Shown here: piece by piece, positions 1-12,394 of the stretch
How positions within the stretch are numbered: the first letter of the stretch is position 1
Layout: every line of letters starts with the position of its first letter
NCBI RefSeq assembly: GCF_000276665.1
Contig: NW_004955480.1
Location: 8,021,200 to 8,085,199, forward strand
DNA from: Chinchilla lanigera
Lineage: Eukaryota > Chordata > Mammalia > Rodentia > Chinchillidae
DNA length: 64,000 nucleotides
Reading direction: 5' to 3'
Program-made: the position numbers and the translations under genes
Notes under the pieces: generated by a model
The model's input: the letters and a program-made list of their open reading frames with translations, nothing else
What the model was told of the DNA's origin: nothing
Database searches by the model: none

Positions 1-219
1 GTGCAGTGTTCAGTGCTTAGACAGTTTGGGTGGTAGAGTTTGGCCCTGCAGGGTGACCACACCAGAGGGAGTGTGGGAGAGGGAAGGACTTGAGGGCTTG
101 GAAATTTAGAGGAAGGACTTCCTATCTGAAGGGCTCAGCTTCCACACCTGTCCTGCCTGAACCTTTGGAGAGTCCAGTCATTCTTATTCAGGTTGTGTTT
201 TGTAGAAGAGCACAAGATA

Positions 220-353
220 AATGATAAAATAATGGGGTCGGGGATATAGCTCAGCAGCACAAGTGCCTGCCTGGCAAGCGTAAATAAAGTCTTGAGTTTG
301 ATTACCAGTACCAAAAAAAAAAAGAAAAAGAAACCTCCAATGATAAAATAATG
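220..353 (+). repeat. ID-type tRNA-derived SINE with 15-bp TSD
   Basis: The SINE body is about 235-338. It has the tRNA-like A box (TAGCTCAGCAGC), the CTGCCTGGCAAGC core and a B-box-like region, then an A-rich tail. It is flanked by the exact repeat AATGATAAAATAATG (220-234 and 339-353). Confidence 0.9.
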
Positions 354-1661
354 ACAGTAATTGCCAGTATTAGGAGAGTTTCACTGGCCCCATCCAGTGT
401 TTTCCGTGTGCCAGCTCCTTTACACCCACAAAAAGTCTCCTGGCTCGTGTTCTACTTGCAATTATGTTTTATAGAAGAGGATTTTGGGGGTTAGGGACAT
501 GAAGTGACTCAGTGAAAGTCAGCTAAGATTGTCAGATGGGTTTCCACCCCCATCGGGCAGTGCCAGTACTGTCCTGGAATCGAAAAGATTTCAGGGGTGC
601 TACCCATGTCTCATTATAGCACCAGGCCACCGCAAGTTACCAGGAGACACATAAGACAGACCATCCCCCAACCTTACAAACTCAACAGCAATCAGAGCTT
701 CACAAATGAGAAAAACATTGCAGTTATCTGCCTGCTACTCTCTCTCTCTTCCTCCTCCCTCTGCCTCAGGACCATAAGCTTATTTTTAAAAAGAAATTTA
801 AGTAGATGATTGATTAACTCTAAAAGTTTTCTGAGGCCAGGCTCCAAGGCTTATTTAATTTTGTGTCGCCAATACTTGGAGCCAACCTCTGCAGAATGGC
901 TGCTGATGGCCATTATTGTAATTAGCAAGATGGCTCTTAATTGAATAATAAGCTTTATGGTGATTTTGTTGCGAGGCACCAGGCAGAGCAGATTCTTTTG
1001 TTTTTCTGTATCTTAAATGTTGGGGAGCAATTTCTACCCTTGAATACTCCTTACTGCTGGGAAAGGTTGCTGTTTATTCCGGAAATGCCGGTAAGACCTA
1101 ATTGCACCTCCATTACCCTACAAGGTCTCCCAGGCCCGTTACAAAATTGAGATTTGCATTCTGCAGGCGTTTGATTTAGGAGGCTCATAAAATTCTAAAT
1201 GTCCCATGCTCCTGCCACGTAGACCATTTCCAGTTTAGTAAAGAGCACGATGACCCAGAACATTCCTGCAGCCAGAGAATGTTTTAGAGAAAGGCCACAG
1301 AAAAGAGACTGGTGTTTCTACATCTGTAATCTCCACATAATCTTCCCTCATCTTCCAATATCAGGAATGCTGAAAGATCTGGAGAGTCTTAAGGATATTT
1401 TATCAGTGTAAATTCAAAAAAAGAAAGCAAGCATGTCATGATCGCTGAAAGAGCGCATCAAGGCTAACCATGTCCCTGGTGGCTGGGCTGGAGGAGGAGG
1501 GGTTGGATGGGGTCTTGCCCTCTGAGGAATTCTCAATGAACCTTTGTGTTTCATAGATGGTCCGGAGTCCCCTACACACACACACTCCAGCCTTAATCAG
1601 CAACACCCATGCCCTGATGGTGTCTCTATGTTGGTCCTTAACACTGTGCTTGCTTTACCAG
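354..1661. other. PROM1 intron (5' edge of window); MIR remnant
   Basis: About 395-540 resembles a reverse-strand MIR (GTGTGCCAGCTCCTTTACA, then GAGGATTTTGGGGGTTAGGG...GTGACT). No preceding PROM1 exon is visible. The rest has no recognisable feature. Confidence 0.5.
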
Positions 1662-1814
1662 GTGGCTGGGGACCTTGATTACCTGCTTCCTCCCAACCCT
1701 CATCGTGGTCTTTTTCTACCTGGGCTTGTTCTGTGGCGTTTGGGGCTTTGACGAGCATGCCACCCCGACAAGCAGAGGCTGCGTGTCCAACACGGGAGGC
1801 ATCTTCCTCATGGT
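1662..1814 (+). CDS. PROM1: PROM1 exon w1: membrane segment 3 and cytosolic loop
   Basis: The acceptor is TTTACCAG and the donor GTGAGT. The exon enters in the last base of a Trp codon and gives WLGTLITC, then a hydrophobic stretch rich in L, I, V and F (TM3). It continues into the cysteine-bearing cytosolic loop [19 protein letters not shown] and ends ...FLMV. Human prominin-1 has [19 protein letters not shown] at this place. The exon is 153 bp and leaves in phase 2. Confidence 0.95.
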
Positions 1815-2087
1815 GTGAGTGTGATGCCTACGCCACGCGGGTAGGAAGAGGGGGGGGGGGCCAGGCAGTGCCCCCAGGCCACACGCTCTGGTTCCCTGGA
1901 GCAGGGCTCTTGTTGTCATGGTTCTTTCTCAGTTATGGATCCCTCTCCAAGTGCAAACAAGTAAAAAGACATTGTAAATTGGTTGCATCTGGTGACCAGC
2001 TTAAGTGTGCTGTTTACATAGGGTGGGCTCCTTGGAAATTTGCTGTTATGGAAACCACTTCCAAGTTGGTCTTCTTTATATCCATTG

Positions 2088-2520
2088 TTCCTCCTGCTAT
2101 CTTTTTTGATTTTCATTTTTATTAGTAAAAGTCTGCAGTACATAGTGATTACATTCACTGTGGGAAGTTGTCACATGTGCATAACCTCTCGGTTCTTTTT
2201 AGAGTCTCTTCCCTTCCCCTTCCTCCCTTCTCCCTCCAGCTCTTGGTCCCTTTTCCATCTGCAAGAGATCTATCTCCTTGTTTCTTATCATCTGCTTTTA
2301 TTTTGCACTTTAAGTATTTATACTTTAGGTTTCTCATATAAGAGGAACCATGTGATATGTAAACATGTGTGTCAGATTTACTTCACTTAACATTATGGTT
2401 TCAAGGTGCATCTGTTTTCATACATATGACTCAAGTTTATCCTTCTTTATGGCAGAGTAGCGCTCCGTTGTGTATAGATACCACTCTATCTTTACCCATC
2501 CATCTGCTGAGGGAGCGTCA
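2088..2520 (-). repeat. LINE-1 3' end fragment
   Basis: Read on + it shows the reverse complement of the usual L1 3' region. This includes a T-rich start, a C/T-rich tract (2200-2250), CACTTAACATTATGGTTTCAAGG and TCCTTCTTTATGGCAGAGTAG. The rest of the intron 1815-4692 has only a possible old L2/MIR-like C-rich stretch (about 3700-4450) and nothing else I can name. Confidence 0.75.
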
Positions 2521-4692
2521 TTCCTTACCACATTCATTCACTCATCTCTTCATCAGAAACTGAGCTGACCTCCTCTGAGACACCGTTCTCCATGGTCAGC
2601 AGAGCTGCCAGCTTGAAGCTCTAGCAACTGGGAGTCAGAGTTCTCCCCACCAGCACCCTTAGTACTTAGACAAGCAGCCTTAATTAAGGACAAGCGTGGG
2701 TGCTAGATGCCGGTGAATGGTAAGCCTATGGCAGCTTAGAGCACTTGTCCCTACAAAGACATCCCCGTGCAAGTTCCTGCCTTTGGAAGACCTTTACTGG
2801 AACAGGCTGTGACAGCCTGGTGGACAGAGCTGGGCATGCCCAGGGCCAGAGCCAGAGCGTAAACTTGTGGCTCTTTTGAGATAAGTTCATTCTGAACCAG
2901 CTGTGGAGTGTGTGATGGGGCTGAAAGATTCAGAACGACTCCTTCAGGGAATAGAGAACCAAAACATCAGCCGCCTGTTCTCATCCGCCCATGAGTATCA
3001 CTCTGTGGGGGTAGGGAGGGCGGGAGGGCAGGTGGTGTGCAGTAATCTGTCTTCTAAACACAGGGTCACTGTAGTAATTCATTGAGTTTCTTATGAACCG
3101 TGAATCTTGAGTCCTTTCTCTAAAACAGTTAAGCTCCAATATAGAACACGCCTCTGCTATCATTCATGTAGACGCAGTGTCTTCAAAATAAACGCAAAGC
3201 CAGTGACCTGGGGTCTCCCATGGCCTGAAAAAGAATTGCACACACGAGACGCCTAGATTTAAGAAACTGCATTCAAATGCAAGTGTCTCTGGTCAGGGAA
3301 GGATAAATGAGAGGAAATTACACCAGCAAGGGGAAATGTGCTTGCTTTGATTGTTTTTGCCCAAATACACAGAGACCGGTGGGAAGTTGGTTTACTCTGA
3401 ACAACTTCGAAGCCCTGGTATTTGGCTGCTTTGCCCATGGCTTGGCGGTGACTATGTATGTGTCCGTCTTTAACTGCTTCACAGGGGACACTGTTTTCAG
3501 GGGTGTAACAAAGACTGACCTCTGCCTTCAAAGCAAAAGAAACAGGAGTGTCATCCTCTGAATGAGGAGCTATACAGCACCTTGAGTCTGGACCGCACTT
3601 TGCTTCCACTTCCTCCACTGTCGCCCCACCCTGTCCAGTCAGCAGTGACCTCTGGTCCCAGGAGAGTGGGGCAGCAGTACCTCTAGTGGCTCGCTGCCGC
3701 ATCACCCATACCCTCCTTCTGCAGGCTCTCCTTTGCCCTCAGCGACCTCCCACCCACATGGTTTCCATGTTGCTTTTGCAACTTTCCCCTTGGTCTTGCC
3801 CCCTGGCTGTCCTCCTGCCACCTGTTTGGCAAAAGTCGGAGTCCCCCTGGCCAGTCCTGAGCTGCTTTCCTCTCCCGTCCAGCCCCAGTGGCAGATGCTC
3901 ATCTGTGACACCTCTTGCACCCTCTAACCAGGTGTCTGTGCTCCAGACTCCTGCACTGCCTCTTCCCCGAGGTGTCTCCCTGGCAGGATCACCAGTGCCC
4001 ACTCCAGCTTCTCTTTCTGTCTGGGTGCAGAGGTCAGTGCTCCCAGCACCACCCTTGGACCCCTTCCTGGCTTCACCTCTTACACAGCTGTGTCTGCCTG
4101 CCATGCTGTGTGTCTTTCACCCACTGACTTCTTTCCACCTCCAGCAGACCTATCAGGCCACCGTCCCAGGTCACAGTCACGGTCCCCATCCACACTTATG
4201 CAACCCAGCCCTCACAGTGTGCTCCTCCTATACCTGTCCATGGCTTCCCCTCCTGGGATCCCCCTCAGCGCCCCCCATGCACCCTTCCCTGCCTCCGGAG
4301 TGGCCCTTGTGCTGCTCTCCTTCACCAAGTGGATGCACAGCCAGGTCAGCCCCTTTCAGAGTCTCCAGAGCACAGTTCCAGCATCGACTCTCTCTATTTT
4401 CTGTCACTCTTGCAGAAAGAATTGGTTCTCAATCAACTCCAAAGTCCAGGCTCTGACCTATCATGCTAGACAGTAGGTGTAACAGGCGCTGTCATCATAA
4501 GGGTCAAGGACAGAAAGAGCACAGTGCTACCCACTTCCTCCGCACTCCTGGGCAGGCGGACCTGTTCAGCCTGCAGTGAGCTGAGGACTCCAGCTCCGAT
4601 TTACACCATGAATAGGTAGAGGGAGTAGGTACTGATCGGTAGTATCAAATACTTCCGGTAGAATTATTAACTTTATTTGTATTCTTTTCCAG

Positions 4693-4816
4693 TGGGGTTG
4701 GATTCACTTTCCTCTTTTGCTGGCTATTGATGATCCTCGTCGTGCTTACTTTTACCATTGGTGTCAATATGCAAAAATTGGTCTGTGAGCCTTATGCAAA
4801 TAGGCAGTTATTCCAG
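4693..4816 (+). CDS. PROM1: PROM1 exon w2: membrane segment 4
   Basis: The acceptor is TTTTCCAG and the donor GTAAAT. The 124-bp exon completes a Val codon and encodes [20 protein letters not shown], which is TM4. It then gives the start of the second large extracellular loop ([18 protein letters not shown]). The CEPY motif is shared with human prominin-1 (ICEPYTSKELF). Confidence 0.95.
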
Positions 4817-4908
4817 GTAAATGTGGTTGTGGCTGGACTTGAAGGGATACTTGGATTTTCCCCGTAACTCATGGGTTACTTCAAGAGAAGTATAAAAACA
4901 TGAGTAGC

Positions 4909-5040
4909 TTTTTTTGTTTTTAATCTTAGATACTGTCTTGCTAAATTGTCCTTGCTGGGTGGTCTCACACTTAAAATCTTCCTGCCTCAGCTTCCCAGAG
5001 TGCTGGGACTTGAGACATGTGTGGCTAATCCCAGCTAGTT
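4909..5040 (-). repeat. B1-type SINE, minus strand
   Basis: CTTCCTGCCTCAGCTTCCCAGAGTGCTGGGACT is the reverse complement of the B1/Alu right-hand sequence. It is preceded by a T-rich run, which is the reversed tail. Confidence 0.8.
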
Positions 5041-5084
5041 TGATTTTAATTCAACAAGTTGAGATTTTGTTTGTAAGAAAAAAA

Positions 5085-5245
5085 TTTATATATGTACATA
5101 TATGTATATATGTGTGTATTGTACATATATACATGTATATACATACAAACATATATACATATATACACACATATATGTATATAATATACACAAAACACAC
5201 ATGTATATAATAGTAATCATATACATATGTATATAATCATATTTT
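5085..5245. repeat. AT-rich (TATATG/CATATA) microsatellite
   Basis: Alternating TATATATG, ACATATAT and TGTATATA runs with partial palindromy. Confidence 0.9.
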
Positions 5246-5309
5246 CTGATTGTATGTGAAATCAGTGCCAGGAATTAAGGCCTACACCTCCATGCTAATT
5301 TTAATATTA

Positions 5310-5505
5310 TAGGAGAATAAAAATCATGCCTCACCCCTGTAATCCCAGCTACTCAAAAGGCTGAAGCAGGAGGATTGCAGGTTAGAGGCCAGCCTGGGGT
5401 TGTGTAGCAAGCGTCTGTATCAAAAAATAAAATTTTAAAAAGGGCTGAGGATGTAGCTCAGTGGTTGAGTGCCAGTGGGCTCCATCCCAGTACGAAAAAG
5501 CAGTT
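5310..5505 (+). repeat. B1-ID dimeric SINE
   Basis: The left half is B1-like (CCTGTAATCCCAGCTACTC, GGCTGAAGCAGGAGGATTGC, GCCAGCCTGGG). It is followed by an ID-like right half (GGGCTGAGGATGTAGCTCAG). Such B1-ID fusions are typical of squirrel-related rodents. Confidence 0.8.
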
Positions 5506-5581
5506 CTCCTCAGTAGAAGCACCTCCAGGTCACTGAGAAGACGAGAAGGTCAGGTCTCAGTTTTCCCCACGCCCCTCTGGA

Positions 5582-5706
5582 GGTTTCTGACTTTTTTTTT
5601 TTTTGAGGGGGGGGTTCCTCCGGTACCAGGAACTGAACTCATGACCTTGCGCTTGCCAGGCAGGCGCTTTTGCCGCTGAGCTAAATCCCCAGCCCTGGTT
5701 TCTGAC
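5582..5706 (-). repeat. ID SINE, minus strand, 10-bp TSD
   Basis: The body is about 5592-5696, in reverse orientation with a T run first and GAGCTAAATCCCCAGCCC at its head. The flanks are GGTTTCTGAC at 5582-5591 and 5697-5706. Confidence 0.92.
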
Positions 5707-5711
5707 ATTTT

Positions 5712-5894
5712 AAAGAGTTCCTAGGGGCTGGGGATTTAGCTCAGCGGCAAAAGCGCCTGCCTGNNNNNNNNNNNNNNNNNNNNNNNNNNNNNNNNNNNNN
5801 NNNNNNNNNNNNNNNNNNNNNNNNNNNNNNNNNNNNNNNNNNNNNNNNNNNNNNNNNNNNNNNAAAAAAAAAAAAAAAAAAAAAAAGAGTTCCT
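5712..5894 (+). repeat. ID SINE interrupted by assembly gap, 11-bp TSD
   Basis: The head GGGGCTGGGGATTTAGCTCAG starts at 5724 and runs into Ns. A poly(A) tail resumes at 5864. The flanks are AAAGAGTTCCT at 5712-5722 and 5884-5894. The real SINE body is about 100 bp, so little else need be hidden in the gap. Confidence 0.9.
5764..5863. other. 100-N assembly gap
   Basis: Exactly 100 N, the usual placeholder for a gap of unknown size. It lies inside a + strand SINE that faces an inverted SINE 18 bp upstream. Confidence 0.99.
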
Positions 5895-6429
5895 CAAGTC
5901 CACAGTCCTCCACCTAGATAACTTGGGGCTGTATGTTTGAAGTCAAAGGGACCTATAAAGGACACCTTGGTGGGGGGGACTGTCCCTGGCGATGTCCTCT
6001 GGGACAGACAGGAACTGAATTCGGGCTTCACCTTCCCTCTCCGACCCACCCCTGCAGCCTGCAGAGCTCTGCTGGAATTTCACCTTCCTCATTCATGTCT
6101 CTGGCTGACTTGGGGTCCAGTGTTTTTCTCCAGATTCTGGTTTTTAAAATATACTCCCCTTTCCCTCTCTTACTGTGTGTATATTTTCCGCCTCCAGTCT
6201 TTAATGAAGTCACATGAACGACTAGAAGGTGAACAGTTGTCATGGTGATGGTGTTTGGGTTGTTCATTCGGTTCAGGGAAATGAAATTGAGGGTGCTGGT
6301 GAATAACGTTATGTTCACTTGGCCTTTTAATAATACTAATGCGATGTCAAACCAGGCTTCAATATCTACTCTGCAGCAGTGAAGCATTAAAAAGTGATTC
6401 CTTAAAAGTAAGGGATATTTTAAAATCAT

Positions 6430-6695
6430 TTATTCAGATTGACCACCCCTAATCCATAAAAATCCGAAATCCAGAACTTTCCAATCGCTGAAAGTTTTTA
6501 AGCACTGACCTGACACCACAAATGGGAACATTCCATACCTTGAAACTTTATTTCATGCATAATTTAAAATATTGTATGAAATTACCTATGTGGTCTGTGT
6601 CTACGAAGTATATAAAACACAGATAAATCTCATGTTTAGACGTGGTCCTGTCCCCTTTATGTAAATATTCTGAAGTCAAAAACTTCTGAAACACT
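6430..6695. mobile_element. Tigger/MER-like DNA transposon remnant (tentative)
   Basis: GACCACCCCTAATCCATAAAAATCCGAAATCC, then AAGTTTTTAAGCACTGACCTGACACC, resembles the TCCCTAATCCGAAAATCCGAAATCC palindromic elements I associate with the Tigger/pogo group. No clear second terminal repeat is seen. The rest of the intron 4817-7155 outside listed repeats is unassigned. Confidence 0.4.
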
Positions 6696-7155
6696 TACGG
6701 TGGGAAGCATTTCAGGGAAGGGATATTCAACTGGTGGTTATCAGTTACACATAAAGTCATGTGTTAGTTTGTCCACCTTAAATATATGCAGTGCAGAATC
6801 AGAGTGTGTGAGTTTTAATTCATTTTGTCCAGAGAGAAGTAGAGAAGGGTTGGGTCTACAGTTTCATGAATTTATGTTAATTATTCTGAGGCAAAATTCC
6901 TATTGCCCTCTAATTTCTAATGTGTTCAGTAAAATACAGTTGAGTTCTCAAAAAAAAATAATTTTCAATAACCTTGGTGCTACCCAGTAGTCAATTGATT
7001 TATTCCAATTTTGCTGTTATTATCTAGTTTGAGGTTGGAAGTTGATGAGAAATATCATGATATGAAAAAGTCTCAAAAATATTTAATAGAATATTTGTTT
7101 TACTATATGTTAATGTAAAACTGTCTTTAAAAAATTGTTATTTCATTTGTTCTAG

Positions 7156-7259
7156 ATTTTGGACACCCCCTACTTACTAAATAAGGAATGGGAGTATTAT
7201 ATCTCTGGCATGGTGCTCAAAAACCCAAATGTTAAACTCACTTTTGAACAAGTTTACAG
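7156..7259 (+). CDS. PROM1: PROM1 exon w3: second extracellular loop
   Basis: The acceptor is TTGTTCTAG and the donor GTATCA. The 104-bp exon encodes [18 protein letters not shown] and then KLTFEQVY, matching human [18 protein letters not shown] and LTFEQVYSDC. It leaves in phase 2. Confidence 0.95.
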
Positions 7260-8825
7260 GTATCAGTAATTGCATTACATATTTTGCTGTGTAAAATGTC
7301 TTTTCTCCAGAAGTAAAATTTTGCTTTCAAAGTGTTTCTTTTAACCTTACTCAGAAGACTTTTCAGTTTCAGAGCTATGCTGTTCCCTGGTCTTAGCAAA
7401 GAGACTAAAAGATAATCCTGGGCCAGAAACTTTTGAAACCTGGGAATAGTGATGCCTCGATTCCTCTTTCAAGGTATCTCTGGGATTCTCTGGCTAAGGA
7501 GACCCTAAGGTGCGTCGGTGGGACCGTGTAAGAATTCAGTGCATGGTCCAATTTCCAGGCGTCCTAATAGTGATGTAATTATAGGGCTGGTCCGAGCAAT
7601 CAGGCCACCCCTGCCCCTCTGCTCTGAGGTCCCTGTGATCTTGGACAGTTCCACTTTCTCTCCATTTAACAGCATTTCTGACAATAAGACTCTCGTCTGG
7701 GGGACATTTTAGAGTCCAGCAAGGTATCTCAGCTTGGAGCAATGCCTGACACACCCTAAGAGCAGGACAGAATAATACTGTCCCTACTTATAATTGTGCA
7801 ACACACACTTCCCTATCTTTGACACATAAGGACGTGGTAAAACTCCATAACCTAAAGGCGAGTATCCTTGGAAGGCTGTCTGCTACACACATTTTTCTCA
7901 GCCTTTTAAAACCACTTTGAATCTCCAAGGTCCTATCGGCGGCCCAGGGGTGTGCCACGGTGATATGCCACAGATTTGCTCTGTATATTGAACCCCTCCC
8001 TTCCTTCAGCCTTTCCATCACTTGCCTGTTTGTACCTCCAAAGAGGGGGAGGTACCCTCTCCTTAGTGGTGAGGCCACTGTCGGACAAGGTGACCAAGTG
8101 AATGTTCATGTAGCTAGCGTCCTCCCCTGGAAACATCCCCGCTTCTCAGGCAGGTCAGCTGCAGTGCTGATCCCACCTGTGAGCTGTCTTCCCACTGCCT
8201 TGGTTGCTTTCTTTCCTGTGTTGGGTCTCTTCAACCCATTAAGTAAGCGTGTTTTGAAAGTCGGCAGCCACATAGCCACATGCTCATGTGAAAGGGCCAG
8301 GTGAGCTTGGGAAACTGGAGAGTTGTCTTTTGAGCCCTCCCAGTAGTTGTAGGTGATCCACCAGGACAGGCAATGAGCTTGTCCCTAGCTCTGGGTTCTG
8401 AGGAGTCAAGGATTCACCATTGTTGAAGCTTCCCCCAAAGAAATTGTTGATGTTTTTTCTTGCCTCTTAGTTTAGCTTTTGAAACAGTCCCCCAAATATT
8501 GTACAGTATTCTTTTCATCCTCAGTCTAGTGTTACTTCACATCATGTACCTTTGTAGAGGGAAAATGTCCCTGCTGGTCTGAGAGTTGATAGTCTTGTGT
8601 GTTTGATCTCTGCTCTCAGCCATAGAGAAAGAAGTCACTTAAAGATTTGATACCAAATCACAGGACAGTTTTAGACCAACAGTGGTATTTTTATTTTTAT
8701 CCACCATGAGATCAGAGGGTTGGAGGATGTGTGTTCTAACATGGCATGTTTCTGGTGAATGAAACTAAAATTATACAGGCAAAATGGTAATGCACACTGA
8801 GGGATGATGTCCAAAAGGTGATTGT
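7260..8825. other. PROM1 intron, no recognisable element
   Basis: I find no coding exon and no repeat I can name. Short ORFs here lack any conserved motif. Confidence 0.5.
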
Positions 8826-9265
8826 GTTAGTCAGCCTTGTGTCACTGTGACAAAATACCCGAGAATAACTTAAAAGAGGCAAAGTTTATTTTGGCTCATA
8901 GTTTTAGAGGTCTCAGTCCATGGTCAGCTGCTTTCATTGCTTTTATGCCTGTGATGAGGTAGGACATCACGAAAGAGCATGATGGAGAATGCTGCTGTCC
9001 TCTTGGTGGTCAGGAAACAGTAAGGGAACAGGAAAGCCAGGAAGGATGGGGCCAGGGACAAGATGTGCTCTTCAAAGGCATGGCCCGGCTGCCCTCTTCT
9101 GCCAGTTAGGCCCTGCCTGCTAGTAGCTCATTCACTGTGATCTCATTAATGGATGAATCCGCTGGTTAGGTCAGAATTTCCATGGTGCCATTACGCCTTT
9201 GGTTTATAGACAAACTGGACTGAGTGTCTGGATATCTTCACACCCTAGCCTGTCACAGCCTCACC
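8826..9265 (-). mobile_element. MaLR-type solo LTR (ERVL-MaLR), minus strand
   Basis: TGTTAGTCAGCCTTGTGTCACTGTGACAAAATACC, GTTTATTTTGGCTCATAGTTT and GGTCTCAGTCCATGGTCAGC are the reversed 3' part of MaLR LTRs. These words recur near 50.06 kb. Confidence 0.7.
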
Positions 9266-9706
9266 TTTAGACATCTAAGCATATATTTGACAAGTGAAGC
9301 CAAAATAGTTGAAATATAGAGAGGAAATGGTTTTGGCAAGGGCTTTAATAAAGCCCATGATATCTTTGTAAGTATCTCTTTCTAGGAAGTATCATTTTGA
9401 CTTTTTCACAGAGAGTTTATTTCTTCTCTACTTACAAACTTGTGCACAGCAGTGCAGGAAATAGCATAAAGAAAATAGACAGAATGATGTATTTATAAAT
9501 CCCATTATATCTATTCCAAAACTAAGACAGGAAAAGGAGTCAGTAGTGGTGAGGGCTGTGGATTCTTTCTGCCAGTGATGGCACCTTGAATCCATTGGTG
9601 TATCCACAGATTGCACAATGAGAAACAGACTCTTGTGTCATCCTCAGCGGTGGGCACAGGTAGCCACGTTGCTTTTCTGGGTCATGATTTCTCTTTCTTC
9701 CCACAG

Positions 9707-9791
9707 TGATTGCAAGAATGATATAGGCATTTACACCACACTTAAGCTAGACAATTTCTTCAATGTCAGTGAGCACCTCAACATTGAGAAG
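9707..9791 (+). CDS. PROM1: PROM1 exon w4: second extracellular loop
   Basis: The acceptor is TTCCCACAG and the donor GTGAGT. The 85-bp exon encodes SDCKNDIGIYTTLKLDNFF followed by NVSEHLNIEK. NVS is an N-glycosylation sequon placed like human NIS in SFNISEHLNI. Confidence 0.94.
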
Positions 9792-12173
9792 GTGAGTTGG
9801 TAGAACCAGCCGTGTGCTTGACATGTTGTAGCACTAAATACAGTTGTCTTTCTTTTTGCTGAAATGGATGTGAATTTCTCTAAGATAAAATAAACTGTCT
9901 TAAAGTGGCATTTGGTATATCCACAAGGTGTGCAGGCCTCACCTTGATCAAATTCTATAACTTTCTCTCAGCCCCAACGACTTGTCTATTTTGTGGCTTT
10001 AGTTTTTCTAGTAGATTACCCAGGATCCTCCAAAGGACCTCACTTAAAACTCTCCCCAGGGAAAGATTTCATTTCACTGAGTGTTGATGATCCCCTAGGC
10101 AAAAGTGCTACCTGCTCCCCAGGGAGGTTGGTTCTCCAAGACCAGGCCTCTTTATCCCCCAGCTCCCAGGTCAGGAAGTATGACCCATACCCTCTTCACT
10201 CCTGTGTGTCATGTGGCCCCAAGATGGGCTCTGCCGAGCACTGCTGGCCCTTGGCAAGAAGCAGTAAGGCTGAAGCAGTGACTTTCTTGCCTGCTTTGCT
10301 CCAGTCCACACCCCTGTCTGAGTCTTAAGACTCTGAAGAAGGACCAGTCCAAAACACACCAGGCAGAAGGAAACAGTAGAGTCCCTGCTGCATGGGTCTA
10401 GAGCACCATTAGCCTAGAAGGCTCTAGAGAGCTCTCCTTCCATTAGTAAAATGCTTCACTTACCTCTAAATTGCTCACGCAAGTCCAGTGGATTGCCATC
10501 ACTTGATTCTGGATAGTGGTCCTTGCGCTGAGAAGTCATGTGTTCGAGCCACATTGAGCTCCAGTTATAGAGCCCTTTTAGTCCTCCTCGTAGCCCAGGA
10601 AGTTTATATTTATAATCCCATGGAAAAGTTACTGGAATTGTGATAAATTAATTTTAGTTTACCACTTTCAGTGCAACCCACAGCATAAATGAAGACACAA
10701 TAATATATCCAAAATGGTGGGGAGTCAAGGGGGTCCTGAGTCCGGCCACAATGATGGCTATCCAGAACAAAGTCCTATACCCTGGCCTGACCACAGATTT
10801 TATTCATTTGTGAAGAAGGGAGTGGCTTGAGGATGAGTGACTGTGAGAGTGGCAGGAAGTATGTGAGGGCCAAGAGCTGGGCTAGGTAGGAGGCCTGAAA
10901 TCACCTCTGCCATATTCAGAGAGAAGGATATGCAGAAAGAGTAATCTACATAACACAACTGAGAGAGTATCTAACATTTTGGGATCCTGCTTTAGCTCTG
11001 ATGTGTAATCTTGCAAGCCCCAGGAAGTCATAGCCTCTATCTCAAGGCTTAATCTCAGTCCACAGTGTGGAGCATTGCCTTAAATCCCGCCTCATCCGAG
11101 CTCATACATGGGAACAACGGGGAGTCTGGGGAAACATGCCTGTTATCTTTAGATTACCTCAGCACCTCAACTAGACCGATATGCATTGCTTAAAGCCAAC
11201 TGAAGGGAGAAGGAAAGGCTCCTAGCCAGCTCTGTACATATCAATACATGGAAATAGGGTCAGGCTTAGCCAACATGAAAGAGGAGACAGTTACTCCTCT
11301 TTCAAGGAGAGTTCCCAGGTGGTTCTCGGCGTCCTTCTTTGGGGCTTCTAGAGTGTGAGCAGATCCCAAGAGGAACCAAAGAAAGGGAAGACCTCCAAGC
11401 CCTGCAGTTTGCCCACTGAGGCAGCAGGAAAGTGACCACAAGGCCATGATGATTTGACAGTCCTCAAAATACAAAGAGCTTTATTTGAAAGCCGCATATA
11501 AATTTTTCATTGATTATCTTCCCTAAGCACTCCTTACATGTCCATAAACAAAGGGCAGTTTTGTAACTAAATCCTAGCTAGAAGCTCTCTTCTTTGCCCG
11601 TCACACCATGAGCCATGGCCCCTGTGCCATGCTGGGGTGCAGTTGAGAGAGTCCCATCTGGGTCATACTGCCTGAAACCATTGACAGGCCATTAGAACAA
11701 GCCTAGATCAACAACCACATCACCATGATCTTTGCCTTAGTAACCAAACACTGTTTCCTAGAATGTATCTCCCATGTCTTGCTACTACCCAGCCCTAGGT
11801 TTGCTATGCTAGTCTCATCCCTGGAGTGCCACCCTAACCTGTCCCTTCCAGCATCTTTTTGTCAAGGCTGGGAGTTCAGAAGCTACCTCCTCTCTACTGT
11901 CCCTCTAATCCATGCGTCCTTTTGAGTTCTTTCTCCTGGGTGTCCCAGTGGAGTTCATGTCCCATTCTTATGACACAGCTTGTTCCCTTTGAGGTCTTTG
12001 AGGGGAAAGATAGAATGAAGAGTGCTTGCCATGGACATAGGGAGGCAGGGAAGAAAGAAATGCCCAAATGCATGCTTACACTTACTCCTGCATAATTGTA
12101 TTGCCCTTTTAAAGCATTAAATTGGTGACATTCTTTGAGAATAATGGATTGATTTACAATTTGTTTCATACAG
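9792..12173. other. PROM1 intron, mostly unassigned; possible LTR-like block
   Basis: About 10640-11540 reads like an old LTR element (GGGGTCCTGAGTCCGGCC, later AGAGCTTTATTTGAAAG), but I cannot place it in a family. Nothing else is recognised. Confidence 0.3.
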
Positions 12174-12320
12174 TATACTGGAAACATAAGCAGTAAACTT
12201 GAAAATATGAATTTAAATTTTGATAAAACTGTTCTGCTGGATGAAGAAACAAGAAAAAAGCTTCAGACCTTTGCGAATTCTGGAATACAGGGTATAGATT
12301 TTGACGCCTTCTTGACTCAG
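12174..12320 (+). CDS. PROM1: PROM1 exon w5: second extracellular loop
   Basis: The acceptor is TTCATACAG and the donor GTATAA. The 147-bp exon is 49 in-frame codons starting YTGNISSKLENMNLNF and ending GIDFDAFLTQ. NIS is a sequon. The human counterpart begins HTGSISSELESLKVNLN. This is among the more divergent parts of the extracellular loop. Confidence 0.93.
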
Positions 12321-12394
12321 GTATAATGCATGTCCACATGTGTGATTTTTGGCGGGGGAATTACAGTACCAGATGTGCATATTTTTTAAATTTG

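Noticed and set aside
3686..4456. 256-codon + strand ORF in a PROM1 intron
   Set aside because: C-rich low-complexity sequence with overlapping ORFs in other frames. It has no conserved motif, no exon-like boundaries and no relation to prominin.
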